A stretch of 64,000 nt of DNA, from contig NZ_BMGI01000002.1 of assembly GCF_014640115.1 (NCBI RefSeq), positions 372,001-436,000 of the forward strand. Reading direction: 5' to 3'. Numbering within the stretch: position 1 is the stretch's first letter; each line of letters begins with the position of its first letter. The position numbers and the translations under genes were made by a program. Below are positions 30,342 to 40,076 of the stretch, piece after piece. The stretch is from Sinisalibacter lacisalsi. Lineage in GTDB: Bacteria > Pseudomonadota > Alphaproteobacteria > Rhodobacterales > Rhodobacteraceae. The notes under the pieces were generated by a model. It saw nothing but the letters and a program-made list of their open reading frames with translations. It had not been told where the DNA came from and made no database searches.

Positions 30342-31268
30342 TCAGACCGCCGCCGCGCGCGCCACCAGTTCGGTGCCCGCCGCGGTGAGAATATCGGCGA
30401 GATCGCGAAACCATCCATCCGGCCCGCCGATGTCGCGCCGGACCAGCCCGATCACGCGCATCGGCTCGGGATCGGCGAAGCGTAGCACCGCCATGCCCGG
30501 CGTGCCGGGGGCTTCGGTGGCGTAGGCGATCTCGGGCAGCAGCGTCTGGCCGAAGCCGGCCGCGACAAGGCCGCACAGCGTGCGCAGCGAGGAGGCGCCA
30601 AGATCGACGCGCGTGGCCGGGCGGCGGGTGCCGCAGACCTCGAGCGCCTGGTCGGCAAGGCAATGTCCCTCGTCGAGCAGCAGGAGCCGCGAGGGGTTCA
30701 ACTCGGTCGGGCGCGGCACGTCGCCGGCGCCGCGCATCTCGGCCACCTGGTCCTCGCGCGCGGCGAGCAGGAAGCGATCGGCGAAGAGCGGCTGTTCCAC
30801 CAGGTCCGGCACGCCCGAGGGCAACGCGATCACCGCCGCGTCGAGCAAGCCATCGGCCAGCTCGTCGAGCAGAACCGCCGTCTGCGCCTCGCGCAGCCTG
30901 AGGTCGAGCGTGACATCGCGGGCGCGCAACCGCGGCAGCGCCTCGGGCAGAAGATAGGGCGCGACGGTGGGAATGATCCCGAGCTTGAGCCGCCCGTGCA
31001 ACCCCGTCTGCCAGCGGGCGCTGGCCTGCATCCGCTCGATTTCCGCCATGATCCGACGCGCCGACGCCAGAACCTCCTGCCCGCCCGGCGTGAGCCGGAA
31101 CCGGCGGTCGCTGCGGTCGATCAGGGTGGTCCCGAGGCGCTCTTCGAGTTCGCGGATCTGGGTCGAGAGGGCGGGCTGGGTGACGTGTGCGCGTGCCGCC
31201 GCACGGCCGAAATGCCGTGTTTCGGCCAGGGCGATAAAGTAGGCCAATTGCCTGAAGGTGATATCCAT
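30342..31268 (-). CDS. oxyR: Hydrogen peroxide-sensing regulator OxyR
   Basis: LysR-type regulator activated by disulfide formation. The 308 aa protein has the N-terminal HTH ([37 protein letters not shown]) and the hallmark segment [18 protein letters not shown], with redox cysteines C203 and C212 at the same nine-residue spacing as E. coli C199/C208. That makes OxyR more likely than another LysR. It is not next to a catalase. An inverted repeat lies directly before the start codon, where the ribosome site would be. Confidence 0.88.
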   Translation of the reverse strand: MDITFRQLAYFIALAETRHFGRAAARAHVTQPALSTQIRELEERLGTTLIDRSDRRFRLTPGGQEVLASARRIMAEIERMQASARWQTGLHGRLKLGIIPTVAPYLLPEALPRLRARDVTLDLRLREAQTAVLLDELADGLLDAAVIALPSGVPDLVEQPLFADRFLLAAREDQVAEMRGAGDVPRPTELNPSRLLLLDEGHCLADQALEVCGTRRPATRVDLGASSLRTLCGLVAAGFGQTLLPEIAYATEAPGTPGMAVLRFADPEPMRVIGLVRRDIGGPDGWFRDLADILTAAGTELVARAAAV

Positions 31269-31272
31269 AAGC

Positions 31273-31289
31273 CCAATTTATGCAATTGG
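31273..31289. promoter_or_regulatory. Inverted repeat at the oxyR start (candidate operator)
   Basis: CCAATT-N5-AATTGG, a perfect 6-bp inverted repeat, lies 5-21 bp before the oxyR start codon. Its place suggests autorepression. It occupies the normal Shine-Dalgarno position, and no purine-rich site is seen. Confidence 0.45.
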
Positions 31290-31404
31290 ACGGCGGACGC
31301 AATCCCGGGCCATGGCGCGGGCCGGGCAGCGGGCAGGGATACGCGGCCCCTGCAGCGGGATCGCCGATCGGGTCTTGTCGCGGGGCGCCGTGGTCAGACG
31401 GGGG

Positions 31405-32022
31405 TTATTCCGCCGCTTCCGGCGCGCCGCTGGCGGATTTTTCACCCTGCCCGCTGCCGTCGGGTTTCTCACCCTGCGCATCGCTGTCGGATTTCTCGCC
31501 CTTCGCGGGCTTTTCCGAACCGCCGTCCTGCGGCGCCGGCTTGGCCCGGGGCTTGCGGCTGCGGGTGGTCTTGCGCGGTTTCATCTCCGGCGTTTCCACC
31601 AGCCCGCTGTCGCCCTCGGCCTCGCCGCCGGCATCGGCCACATCCTGCGAGGCGCCGCCGCTGGTTTCCTGCGCCGGCTTGCCGTCGCCCTGCCCGCGGT
31701 CGTCGCGATCGCGCGGCTTCTGCTGCTGGCGGTCACGGTTGGACTGATCCGCCTGCTGGCGCTTTTCCTCGGCGTCGCGCTGGGCCTCCCCGAGCAGGCG
31801 CGTATAGTGCTCCGCGTGCTGCTGGAAGTTCTCCGCCGCGACCCTGTCGTTGCCGAGAAAGGCATCGCGGGCGAGCTGGCTGTATTTGTCGATGATCTGC
31901 TGCGGTGTGCCGCGCACCTTGCCCTCGGGGCCGGAACTGTCGAACACCCGGTTCAGATTGTTGGCAGGCGAGCGGTTATTGCTGCGCGACTTGCCACGCG
32001 AACGTGATTTGGAAGGTCTCAT
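31405..32022 (-). CDS. DUF4167 protein
   Basis: 205 aa protein restricted, as far as I recall, to alphaproteobacteria. It has a basic N-terminus (RPSKSRSRGKSRSNNRS), the conserved family core (NRVFDSSGPEGKVRGTPQQIIDKYSQLARDAFLGNDRVAAENFQQHAEHYTRLL, about residues 20-75), then a long disordered, highly charged tail rich in Glu, Lys and Gln with many GEKPDGS-like repeats. The ATG at 32022 is chosen because the family begins there. A nucleic-acid-binding role is plausible from composition only. Confidence 0.85.
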   Translation of the reverse strand: MRPSKSRSRGKSRSNNRSPANNLNRVFDSSGPEGKVRGTPQQIIDKYSQLARDAFLGNDRVAAENFQQHAEHYTRLLGEAQRDAEEKRQQADQSNRDRQQQKPRDRDDRGQGDGKPAQETSGGASQDVADAGGEAEGDSGLVETPEMKPRKTTRSRKPRAKPAPQDGGSEKPAKGEKSDSDAQGEKPDGSGQGEKSASGAPEAAE

Positions 32023-32253
32023 AAGCTCTTGTTTCCAGCCTTTTCTTGGCTTTGTTGCGGGACAGGCAGCTCTTGGTGCCTCTATGGTCGTCCCAACTTT
32101 CGGCTTGCCGGCGACAGGCAATCAACTGACTGCGCCCTGTCGCTTGTGCCCTTCTAATCACGCTCACGCCGCGGTGACAAGGGAAAAAGGCAGATCCGGC
32201 GAGGCCGCGCTGATCCATGGTGTCGCAGGGGCCACAGGACGGGGGGCGACGGA

Positions 32254-33087
32254 TCAGGGGCGCCGCGCGCGAACCACCCGGTCCCGGCCATCGAGATCGG
32301 GCAGCACCGTGACCTCCGAAAGCCCCGCCGCCGCGAACAGCGCCGCCACCGAGGGCCCCTGCGTCGGACCGATCTCGACAAGAAGGCGGCCACCCGGCAC
32401 CAACCGCGCGCGCGCGCCGGCGGCGATGGCGCGGTAGGCGTCGAGCCCGTCGCCGCCCGGGGTGAGCGCGATCTCGGGGTCGTGCTCGCGCACCTCCGGG
32501 TCGAGCCCCGCCATCTCGCTGGCGGCGATGTAGGGCGGGTTCGAGACGATCAGGTCAAAACGCGCGTCGATACCGGAAAACCAGTCGGCCTCGATCAGCG
32601 TCAGCCTGTCGGCGACGCCGATGTCTTCGGCGTTGGAGCGCGCCACGATCAGCGCCTCCGTTGAAAGATCGCTTCCCAGCGCCTCCGCCCCGGTCCATTC
32701 CGCCAGCAGCGTGACCGCGAGAATGCCCGAGCCAGTGCCCAGATCAAGCAGCCGCGCCGGCGCCGGGCCGGCCAGCGCCTCGGCCACCAGCGTTTCTGTT
32801 TCTGGCCTCGGATCAAGCACATGCGGGGTGATCCTGAAGTCGCGCCCCCAGAATATCCGCCGCCCGATGATCCGGCTGACCGGTTCATGATCGAGCCTGC
32901 GGTGCAACAGCGCCTCGTAGCGCGCCATTTCGTCGTCGCTCACCTCGCGGTCGGCTTCGAGGATGAGCCGGTCGGCGGGGATGCCCAGGGCATGGGCCAG
33001 CAGCGCCCGGCTGTCGCGCCCGGAACTGCCCATGCCACCGAAGCCCAGAAGCCCGGTGCCCTTACCCAATGCCTGCGTCAGCCTCAT
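32254..33087 (-). CDS. prmC: Peptide chain release factor N(5)-glutamine methyltransferase PrmC
   Basis: Methylates the Gln of the GGQ motif in release factors. The 277 aa protein has the SAM-binding motif [16 protein letters not shown], the catalytic NPPYI, and RPETETLVA. Its ATG overlaps the prfA stop (ATGA), so enzyme and substrate are co-translated. Confidence 0.95.
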   Translation of the reverse strand: MRLTQALGKGTGLLGFGGMGSSGRDSRALLAHALGIPADRLILEADREVSDDEMARYEALLHRRLDHEPVSRIIGRRIFWGRDFRITPHVLDPRPETETLVAEALAGPAPARLLDLGTGSGILAVTLLAEWTGAEALGSDLSTEALIVARSNAEDIGVADRLTLIEADWFSGIDARFDLIVSNPPYIAASEMAGLDPEVREHDPEIALTPGGDGLDAYRAIAAGARARLVPGGRLLVEIGPTQGPSVAALFAAAGLSEVTVLPDLDGRDRVVRARRP

Positions 33088-34139
33088 GCGTCCATCTCCG
33101 CCAGTTGTTGCGCCTGATCGGTCTCGGTCAGCGCGTCGATGATCTCGTCGAGGTCGCCCTGCATGACCTCGCCGAGCTTGTAGAGCGTGAGCCCGATGCG
33201 GTGATCGGTGAGCCGCCCTTGCGGGAAATTGTAGGTGCGGATGCGCTCCGAGCGGTCGCCGGAACCGACTTGCGATTTGCGGTCGGCGGCGCGCGCATCG
33301 GCGGCGCGCTGGCGCTCCATGTCGAACAGCCGCGATTTGAGCACCTGCATGGCGATCTCGCGGTTGCGGTGCTGGCTCTTCTCGGAACTGGTCACCACGA
33401 TTCCGGTGGGAACATGGGTGATCCGCACCGCCGAATCGGTGGTGTTGACGTGCTGGCCGCCGGCGCCCGAGGCGCGCATGGTGTCGATGCGCAGATCGCC
33501 CGGGTCGATCGCGATATCCACGTCTTCGGCCTCGGGCAGCACCGCCACGGTGGCGGCCGAGGTGTGAATCCGCCCGCCCGATTCGGTCTCCGGCACGCGT
33601 TGCACCCGGTGCACCCCGCTTTCATACTTGAGGCGGGCGTAGACATTCTCGCCCGACACCCGTGCGACAAGCTCCTTCACCCCGCCCAACTCGGTGAGCT
33701 GCTCCTCGATCACCTCGAAGCGCCAGCCCATGCGCTCGGCGTAGCGTTGATACATCCGCATCAGGTCGCCCGCGAACAGCGCCGCCTCCTCGCCGCCGGT
33801 GCCGGGGCGGATCTCGACGATGGCCGGGCGCGCGTCGGCGGCGTCGCGCGGCAGCAGTGCGAGCCGCATCGCCTGCTCGGCCTCGGGCAGGCGCGCCTTC
33901 AGCCGGGGCAGTTCCTCCTCGGCGAGCCCGCGCATCTCGGGATCGGCCAGCATCGCCTCGGTATCGGCGATGTCGTCCAGAAGCTGGCGATAGGATGCGA
34001 TCTGCGCCACCACGGGCTTGAGCTGGGCATATTCGCGCCCGGCCCGGGCGAACTCCTCGCCCGAGAGCCCCTCGGCCATGCGCGCTTCGAGGTAGCCGAA
34101 CCGCTCTGTGATCGCATCGAGTTTGTCGAAAGGAACCAT
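33084..34139 (-). CDS. prfA: Peptide chain release factor 1
   Basis: Recognises UAA and UAG stop codons. The 351 aa protein has the RF1 tripeptide P-E-T in [15 protein letters not shown], the GGQ loop [15 protein letters not shown], and the C-terminal [15 protein letters not shown]. The start is the ATG at 34139; the open frame extends upstream but homologs begin [10 protein letters not shown]. It is coupled to prmC. Confidence 0.96.
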   Translation of the reverse strand: MVPFDKLDAITERFGYLEARMAEGLSGEEFARAGREYAQLKPVVAQIASYRQLLDDIADTEAMLADPEMRGLAEEELPRLKARLPEAEQAMRLALLPRDAADARPAIVEIRPGTGGEEAALFAGDLMRMYQRYAERMGWRFEVIEEQLTELGGVKELVARVSGENVYARLKYESGVHRVQRVPETESGGRIHTSAATVAVLPEAEDVDIAIDPGDLRIDTMRASGAGGQHVNTTDSAVRITHVPTGIVVTSSEKSQHRNREIAMQVLKSRLFDMERQRAADARAADRKSQVGSGDRSERIRTYNFPQGRLTDHRIGLTLYKLGEVMQGDLDEIIDALTETDQAQQLAEMDA

Positions 34140-34216
34140 GGCGTTCAGGTGGCCTATCGGCGGGGCTTGGTCAAGTGGCGCGGTGCCCGATGCCGGTTGC
34201 CGCCCGCCGCCGCCGT

Positions 34217-34639
34217 TCAGCCCTGCCCGGTTTCGAGCCGCTGAAACCAGCGCGCCACGCGGGCGGCGTTCATGCCCAGATCGCTGCGGCCATAGACGAG
34301 GTGCGAGTGCAGGTGAAGGTTGACGCCATCCTGCCAGATCACCGCGATATCGGGAAACCCCCAGAGCCGCGAGCGGGTGACGAAGGCGGCGGGATCGACG
34401 CTGTCGCCGATGCGGGTGGTGCGCGGTGTCTGCTGCGCGATCTCCAGCAGCCTCTCGAAGGCCCCCTCCGGCAGTTCGGCCAGCGGGCGCACCACCTTGA
34501 GCCCGCCCGGCACCGGGTGCACACCCGGCTCGAAGGGGCCCGGCCGGGCGTCGAGCCGGTGGCGCGGGAGCGGTGTGAAGCGGATCGCGGCCTGGGCCAC
34601 GCCGATCAGGAGCACCGCGATGAGGATGGATTTGAGCAT
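34217..34639 (-). CDS. DUF1499 family membrane-anchored or exported protein
   Basis: 140 aa with an N-terminal hydrophobic segment ([17 protein letters not shown]). The C-terminal part ([40 protein letters not shown]) matches the DUF1499 pattern, with conserved SR.. and GRSDLG. Function unknown. It is 77 bp upstream of prfA on the same strand and divergent from the four-cysteine pair. Confidence 0.75.
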   Translation of the reverse strand: MLKSILIAVLLIGVAQAAIRFTPLPRHRLDARPGPFEPGVHPVPGGLKVVRPLAELPEGAFERLLEIAQQTPRTTRIGDSVDPAAFVTRSRLWGFPDIAVIWQDGVNLHLHSHLVYGRSDLGMNAARVARWFQRLETGQG

Positions 34640-34707
34640 CGCTTCGCCTGCCTTGTTTGCTATCGTCTCTATGCAATACCCGCCCAGTGACCGAAAGGAT
34701 CAATCCG

Positions 34708-35070
34708 ATGCGTCTTGCCACCCTCGCCCTCGCCCTTGCCCTCGCGCCCTCGCTGGCCGTGGCCACGCCATATGACGGGCTCTACCGGCCGAACTACGAT
34801 TTCGCCGCCGCCTGGGATTGCGCCACCGTGGGCGTGGAAGGCGGTGCGCTCGCGATCGAGGGGACCCGGCTGATCGGGGTGGAAAACACCTGCGAGCTAG
34901 GCGATCCGGTGGAGGTGCGGGGCATGAACGCGGTGCTCTACGATGCCACCTGTGAAGGCGAGGGCGAGGCTTACGACGAGCGCGTGATGCTGATGGCGCA
35001 TGACTTCGGCGTCTACGTGATCCGCGACGCGATGGTGGTCGACTGGCTCTCCTGCGACGCAACACCCTGA
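34708..35070 (+). CDS. Small exported four-cysteine protein, copy A
   Basis: 120 aa with a signal peptide ([19 protein letters not shown]). The mature part has four cysteines (C38, C62, C82, C116) aligned with those of the next gene, suggesting two disulfides. Shared blocks are TPY[DE]G.Y, C near residue 38, PV.VRGM.A.LYDA.C, and a C-terminal cysteine. Function unknown; the fold is probably a small beta-rich periplasmic domain. AAAGGAT precedes the ATG at 34708. Confidence 0.72.
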   Translation: MRLATLALALALAPSLAVATPYDGLYRPNYDFAAAWDCATVGVEGGALAIEGTRLIGVENTCELGDPVEVRGMNAVLYDATCEGEGEAYDERVMLMAHDFGVYVIRDAMVVDWLSCDATP

Positions 35071-35132
35071 TGCGCCGGGGCGGATGATCGGCTAGGATTC
35101 GGCCCGGATCACATCGCGACGGGAGGCCTGCC

Positions 35133-35489
35133 ATGCGTATCACCCCCAGCCTCGCCGTGGTGCTTCTGGCCAGTGCCGCCAGCGCCACGCCCTACGAGGG
35201 CAATTACCTGCCGCTGAACTATTACCCGAACGCCGTGAGTTGCCACGACGCGGGCAAGCCGGAGGGTCTTACCTGGATCCGCGGCGATACCCTGCGGATG
35301 ATCGAGATGCCCTGCACGCTCAGCGCCCCCACGCCGGTGCGCGGGATGGAGGCCACGCTTTACGATGCGCTCTGCACCTATTCCGACGGGGTCACCCAAA
35401 CCGGGGGGCGGGTGATGCTGATGCAGGCTCCGGGCGAGCTTTGGGTGATCTGGGACGGCTACATCGAGCACTGGATGCGCTGCGACTGA
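35133..35489 (+). CDS. Small exported four-cysteine protein, copy B
   Basis: 118 aa paralog of the preceding gene, with signal peptide (RITPSLAVVLLASAASA) and cysteines C37, C61, C81, C117 at nearly identical spacing. Shared motifs include TPYEGNY, PVRGMEATLYDALC and VMLM. It has its own GGGAGG site 63 bp after copy A, so the pair looks like a tandem duplication kept as two expressed genes. Function unknown. Confidence 0.72.
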   Translation: MRITPSLAVVLLASAASATPYEGNYLPLNYYPNAVSCHDAGKPEGLTWIRGDTLRMIEMPCTLSAPTPVRGMEATLYDALCTYSDGVTQTGGRVMLMQAPGELWVIWDGYIEHWMRCD

Positions 35490-35508
35490 GGGGCGACGGC
35501 GCCGTGTC

Positions 35509-35528
35509 ACGCGCCCGCGCGGGCGCGT
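35509..35528. terminator. GC palindrome between convergent genes
   Basis: ACGCGCCCGCGCGGGCGCGT, a perfect 20-nt palindrome, lies after copy B and before the speB stop. The following plus-strand run CTCCCCCTG is pyrimidine-rich but lacks Ts, so the terminator call is moderate. Confidence 0.45.
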
Positions 35529-35541
35529 CTCCCCCTGCCCG

Positions 35542-36501
35542 CTACCGCCGGGTCCAGCCCCAGAGGCAAAGCAGCTCCACCGCCACATGCGCCGCCGCAA
35601 CGGCGGTGATCCCGGCGTGGTCATAGGGCGGCGAGACTTCCACCACGTCGCCGCCGACGAGGTTCACCCCTGCGATCCCGCGCAGGATCGCCGCCGCCTG
35701 CGCGGTGGACAACCCGCCCCACACCGGCGTGCCGGTGCCGGGGGCGAAGGCCGGGTCGAGCCCGTCGATATCGAAGGTGAGATAGGCAGGATGGTCGCCC
35801 ACCACCTCGCGGACCCGGTCGGCCACCAGGTCGGGGCCGATCCGGTGCACCTCGGGCGCGTCGACCCCGGCGATGCCGAGCCGGTCGTCCACTTCGGTGC
35901 GGATGCCGACCTGCACCGACCGCTCCGGAACGATCAGCCCCTCCTTGACCGCCTTGTAGACGAAGGTGCCATGATCGACGCGGGACGGGTCGTCGTCGGG
36001 CCAGCTGTCGGTATGGGCGTCGACCTGGATAAGGGCCAGCGGCCCGTGTTTCGCGGCATGGGCGCGCAGGATCGGCAGGGTGATGGAATGATCGCCCCCC
36101 AGCGTGATCGCGGCGCAATCCTGCGCGAGGATGCCGGCGATATGGGCCTCCAGCCGGGCCGGGAAATTGGCCGGCGCGGCGTAGTCGAAGGCGAGATCGC
36201 CGTAATCGGCGATGGCGAACTCGCTCATCACGTCGTAACCCCAGCCAAACGGCGCATCGGGGCTTTGCAGCGCGCTCGCCTCGCGGATCGCGCGCGGGCC
36301 CAGCCGTGCACCGGGACGGTTGGTCACCGCCTGGTCGAAGGGCGCGCCGGTGATGGCGATATCGGCCGCGGCCAGATCCTTGGTGAAGGTCCGGCGCAGG
36401 AAGGTGGGCAGGCCCGAGAAGGTATTCTCGAAGCTCGGCCCCTTCATCCCCTCGCGGGTGATCGCGGTGTCGACCTGGTTTTTCGCGTCTTCCAGTGCCA
36501 T
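35542..36501 (-). CDS. speB: Agmatinase / ureohydrolase family enzyme
   Basis: Mn-dependent ureohydrolase, 319 aa. Metal ligands sit in LGGDHSITLP, VDAHTDSW and FDIDGLDPAFAPGTGTP, as in agmatinase, guanidinobutyrase and related enzymes. The best guess is agmatinase (agmatine to putrescine plus urea), but the sequence alone does not separate it from guanidino-acid hydrolases. It is 41 bp from an M20 amidohydrolase on the same strand, possibly one catabolic unit. Confidence 0.85.
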   Translation of the reverse strand: MALEDAKNQVDTAITREGMKGPSFENTFSGLPTFLRRTFTKDLAAADIAITGAPFDQAVTNRPGARLGPRAIREASALQSPDAPFGWGYDVMSEFAIADYGDLAFDYAAPANFPARLEAHIAGILAQDCAAITLGGDHSITLPILRAHAAKHGPLALIQVDAHTDSWPDDDPSRVDHGTFVYKAVKEGLIVPERSVQVGIRTEVDDRLGIAGVDAPEVHRIGPDLVADRVREVVGDHPAYLTFDIDGLDPAFAPGTGTPVWGGLSTAQAAAILRGIAGVNLVGGDVVEVSPPYDHAGITAVAAAHVAVELLCLWGWTRR

Positions 36502-36542
36502 GGTTCGTCCTCCCCGGGGGCAAGCGGAATTGCGACGCCTTT

Positions 36543-37703
36543 CTACAGCGGGTTCAGCCGCTCCACCAGACGGGCGAAGAAACTCGCCCCGATCGGCGCG
36601 ATCTCGTCGTTGAAATCGTATTTCGGGTGGTGCACCGAGGGGCCTTCGCCCTGCCCGAGAAACAGGAAAGCGCCGGGCCGGGCTTCGAGCATGTAGGAGA
36701 AATCCTCCGCCCCCATCTCGCGCGGCCGGTCGATCTTGACCGCCGCATCGCCCGCCACCTCGCGCGCCACCGCCGCCGCCTTCTCCACCTCGCCCTCGTG
36801 GTTGACCGTGGGCGGATAGCCGCGCTCGTAATCGAGCAGGGCCTCGACGCCGTAGGCGGCCGCGCTGCCGGCCACGATTTCGCCCATCCGCCGCTCGACC
36901 ATGTCGCGGATCCCGGGGGTGAAGGTGCGCACCGTGCCGCCGACGAAGGCCTTTTCGGGGATCACGTTGTCGGCGCTGCCCGATTGCACCATGGTGACCG
37001 AAACCACGAGGTCTTCGCGCGGCGGGTTGTTGCGGCTCACGATGGTCTGGCAGCCCTGCGCGATGGCCAGCGCCGCGGGGATCGGGTCGACCGCCTCGTG
37101 CGGATAGGCGCCGTGGCCGCCCTGCCCCCGGATGTGGATGCGGAAGGTATCGACCGCGGCCATGATCGGCCCCGGCGTGGTCGAGAAGGTGCCGAAGGGC
37201 TGGCCCGGCTCGTTGTGCAGGGCATAGACCTCGTCGATCCCGAACCGTTCCATGATCCCCTCTTCCACCATGATCCGCCCGCCGCCGATATCCTCTTCGG
37301 CCGGCTGGAAGATCAGCGCCACCCGCCCCGAGAAGGCCCGCGTTTCGGCAAGGTAGCGCGCCGCGCCGAGCAGCATCGTTGTGTGGCCGTCATGGCCGCA
37401 GGCGTGCATCCGTCCGGGCACGGTAGAGGCGTGGTCCAGCCCGGTTTCCTCGTCCATCGGCAGGGCGTCCATGTCGGCGCGCAGCCCGATGGTGCGCCCC
37501 GGCCCCTGCCCCTCGATGATCGCCACCAGGCCCGAGCGCGCGATGCCTTCGTGGATCTCGTCGACACCGAAGGCGCGCAGCTTGTCCACCACGAAACCCG
37601 CGGTCTCGTGGCAATCCAGTTTCAGTTCCGGGTGGGCATGGAGCCACCGCCGCCAGGTTTTCATGTCGTCGGCATAGGCCGCGATACGGTTGACTACGGG
37701 CAT
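36543..37703 (-). CDS. M20 family amidohydrolase (hippurate hydrolase-like)
   Basis: 386 aa zinc amidohydrolase of the IAA-amino acid/hippurate hydrolase type. It has the metal-site MHACGHDGHTTMLLG, catalytic PAEEDIGGG, and the dimerisation domain start GQGGHGAYPHEAVDPI. It removes acyl groups from N-acyl amino acids. Directly upstream of speB (41 bp), it may act with it in nitrogen-compound breakdown. Confidence 0.9.
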   Translation of the reverse strand: MPVVNRIAAYADDMKTWRRWLHAHPELKLDCHETAGFVVDKLRAFGVDEIHEGIARSGLVAIIEGQGPGRTIGLRADMDALPMDEETGLDHASTVPGRMHACGHDGHTTMLLGAARYLAETRAFSGRVALIFQPAEEDIGGGRIMVEEGIMERFGIDEVYALHNEPGQPFGTFSTTPGPIMAAVDTFRIHIRGQGGHGAYPHEAVDPIPAALAIAQGCQTIVSRNNPPREDLVVSVTMVQSGSADNVIPEKAFVGGTVRTFTPGIRDMVERRMGEIVAGSAAAYGVEALLDYERGYPPTVNHEGEVEKAAAVAREVAGDAAVKIDRPREMGAEDFSYMLEARPGAFLFLGQGEGPSVHHPKYDFNDEIAPIGASFFARLVERLNPL

Positions 37704-37769
37704 GGGTTTCGGCCTCTCGCGCGCTTTGCTATGGAACCCGGAGATTTCCCCGAAACAAGGGCCGACGCA

Positions 37770-38600
37770 ATGGGCAAAACCTCAGATGACCTCGTGCATG
37801 ACCCCGACGGCGGCATCGCACGGCTGGTCGAGATCATGGCCCGGCTGCGCGACCCCGAAACCGGCTGCCCCTGGGACGTGGCGCAGAGCTTCGCCACCAT
37901 CGCGCCCTACACCATCGAGGAAGCCTACGAGGTGGCCGACGCGATCGAGCGCGAGGCCTGGGGCGAGTTGAAGGGCGAGTTGGGCGATCTACTGTTCCAG
38001 TCGGTGTTCCACGCCCGGATGGCCGAGGAGGAAGGGCTGTTCTCGTTCCACGACGTGGCCAACCACATGGCCGACAAGATGGTGGCGCGCCACCCGCACG
38101 TGTTCGGCGACCAGGCCGGGATCGACAGCGCCGAGGCCCAGACCGAGAACTGGGAGACGATGAAGGCGGCCGAGCGCGCCGCGCGCGCCGAACATGGCGT
38201 GCTCGACGGGGTGGCGCTGGGCCTGCCCGCGCTCTTGCGCGCCTACAAGCTGCAGAAACGCGCCGCGCGGGTGGGGTTCGACTGGGGCGCGGTCGGCCCG
38301 GTGCTCGACAAGATCGCCGAGGAGGCGCGCGAAGTGGCCGAGGCGCGCGACGAGCTGGGCCATGAAGCGCTGACCGAGGAGATCGGCGACTTGCTGTTCG
38401 CGCTGGCCAATCTCTCGCGCCATCTCGACATAGACCCCGAGGCCGCGCTGCGCCACGCCAATGCGAAATTCACCCGCCGCTTCGCCGCGATCGAGGCCGG
38501 ACTGGCAGCGCAGGGCAAAGCGCCGCAGGAGGCGACGCTGGAAGAAATGGATGCCCTGTGGAACGCGGCGAAGGCGCAGGAACGCAAAACGCCGGGCTGA
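37770..38600 (+). CDS. mazG: Nucleoside triphosphate pyrophosphohydrolase MazG
   Basis: Hydrolyses NTPs and dNTPs to monophosphates and PPi; a house-cleaning enzyme that can also lower stress alarmones. The 276 aa protein has two MazG repeats: TIEEAYEVADAIEREAWGELKGELGDLLFQ and KIAEEAREVAEARDELGHEALTEEIGDLLFA, each with EExxE...ExxD metal sites. I chose the ATG at 37770; an in-frame ATG 13 codons earlier is less likely because homologs start near GGIARLVEIM. Confidence 0.92.
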   Translation: MGKTSDDLVHDPDGGIARLVEIMARLRDPETGCPWDVAQSFATIAPYTIEEAYEVADAIEREAWGELKGELGDLLFQSVFHARMAEEEGLFSFHDVANHMADKMVARHPHVFGDQAGIDSAEAQTENWETMKAAERAARAEHGVLDGVALGLPALLRAYKLQKRAARVGFDWGAVGPVLDKIAEEAREVAEARDELGHEALTEEIGDLLFALANLSRHLDIDPEAALRHANAKFTRRFAAIEAGLAAQGKAPQEATLEEMDALWNAAKAQERKTPG

Positions 38601-38698
38601 GGCCACAGCGGCGATTTTTCACCGGCGCCGCGGCAAGGGAAATGCCGCGACCGACTGTTTGAAAAGGTGCAAGGAGAGGCCGGATCGTCAGGGCGGGC

Positions 38699-39931
38699 TC
38701 AGCGCCCCGAGGCATCCGCCACGGCGACGAAGCTGGCCAGATCGGCGTCCGAGTCGAGGTCGGCCGCAGCGAAACGCTCGCTCAGGGCATCCGGCGCAAG
38801 CGCGATGTTCGACACCACCGAGGCACCCTCGCCCGCCGGCCCGTAGGCCGCGCCGTTCACCGCGAAATAGACGCTGCCGGCGTTCCCGGTGCGCAGGAGC
38901 GGCGGGCTTTCGGTCTTGGGCAGCACGTATTGCTCGCCGGCGTCGAGGATTTTTTCGAGGATCACCGAACCATCCGCCGCCTGCACCCGCACCCAGGACG
39001 GGCGAACGGCGAAGATCGCCACCTCCGGCGCGTCGGGGCCGAAGACGCGCACGCCGCCGCCGGGCACCGGCTCGTCGGCATTGGCCTCGGCCACCGCCGC
39101 ATTGATCGCGTCTCCCGCAATCGCCCCTGCGCCCATCGGGCCCGCGCGCCCCGGTGCGGTGCGCCCCACCTCGGCGAGAACCCCCACTTCGGACGGGTCC
39201 AGCGTCGAGATCGGGCCATCGCGGGCGATCATCACCGGCATGTCGAGCGCCTCGGGCCGATAGAGCCGGTCGAGCGTATCGGTCGTGGGCGACGTGTTCA
39301 GCCCGGCCGGTCCGCCTTCGGCGAGGACCTCCGCGCCGCCGTCAGCGTCGCCGAGTCCCGGCAGGTCTTCCATCGCGCCCACGGCCTGTTCGACCGGGGC
39401 GAAATCGACCTTCTGGATTTCCTTGAGCAAGGACCAGCCGCCGTAGCCCAGCACGCCGACCAGCGCGATCAGCACCGCCACCGACCCGACCGCGCCTGGC
39501 TCGATCCCCTCGAAGATCGAACTTTGGCGCGGCACGAAACTTGCGTTGGGGTTGGCGAGCGGATCGCCGGCGGGGGCCGCGGGTTTGTCGGCCCGGGGCT
39601 TGGCCTGCGGGGTGAGACCGTGCACCGGCACGAAGCCGGATTCGCGGCAGAAGGCGGCGAAGGCGCGATCGGGGTCCATGCCGAGGTAGCGGGCGTAGGA
39701 CCGCACGTAGCCGGCGATGAAACTAGGCGTTTCGAACGCTTTCACGTCGGCATTTTCGATCGCGGAAATATAGGTGGCCTTGATCTTCAGTTCGCGCTGA
39801 ACGTCAAGCAGGGATTTGCCCAGCGTGGCGCGTTCGCCCCGCATGACATCTCCAAGCCTGAGATCGTAGGAATCGAATCCGCCCGGCGCATCTGGTTCCG
39901 TGATCTTGGGCGTCACCCACCGCCGGATCAT
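38699..39931 (-). CDS. RodZ-like HTH/transmembrane/DUF4115 protein
   Basis: 410 aa. N-terminal helix-turn-helix (GKSLLDVQRELKIKATYISAIENADVKAFETPSFIAGYVRSYARYLGMD) as in RodZ, then a Pro-rich linker, a transmembrane helix (GSVAVLIALVGVLGYGGW, residues ~150-170), and a C-terminal periplasmic DUF4115 domain (IFAVRPSWVRVQAADGSVILEKILDAGEQYVLP). RodZ links MreB to the cell wall; the cytoplasmic helix fits that, though it is longer than E. coli RodZ. GAGAGGGAC supports the ATG at 39931. Confidence 0.85.
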   Translation of the reverse strand: MIRRWVTPKITEPDAPGGFDSYDLRLGDVMRGERATLGKSLLDVQRELKIKATYISAIENADVKAFETPSFIAGYVRSYARYLGMDPDRAFAAFCRESGFVPVHGLTPQAKPRADKPAAPAGDPLANPNASFVPRQSSIFEGIEPGAVGSVAVLIALVGVLGYGGWSLLKEIQKVDFAPVEQAVGAMEDLPGLGDADGGAEVLAEGGPAGLNTSPTTDTLDRLYRPEALDMPVMIARDGPISTLDPSEVGVLAEVGRTAPGRAGPMGAGAIAGDAINAAVAEANADEPVPGGGVRVFGPDAPEVAIFAVRPSWVRVQAADGSVILEKILDAGEQYVLPKTESPPLLRTGNAGSVYFAVNGAAYGPAGEGASVVSNIALAPDALSERFAAADLDSDADLASFVAVADASGR

Positions 39932-40056
39932 GAACGCTGTCCCTCTCGCTGTCAGGCGGCCTGCCCGCTCAATGCCTCGACGTTCAGATGATTCTCGCAA
40001 TCATCAACGTCTTGCGGCCAATTATTACCACAACGCCAGAGTTAGTGCACAGGCCG

Positions 40057-40076
40057 AAAAACTCAGGCGCTGAGTT
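40057..40076 (-). terminator. Intrinsic terminator overlapping the hemA 3' end
   Basis: On the minus strand AACTCAG-CGC-CTGAGTT followed by TTTC: a 7-bp stem that contains the hemA stop codon and runs into a T-tract. Confidence 0.6.

Noticed and set aside
29287-31302. 671-codon extension of lipA
   Set aside because: The upstream part is antisense to oxyR; LipA homologs start near the ATG at 30237 with GGAGGT upstream.
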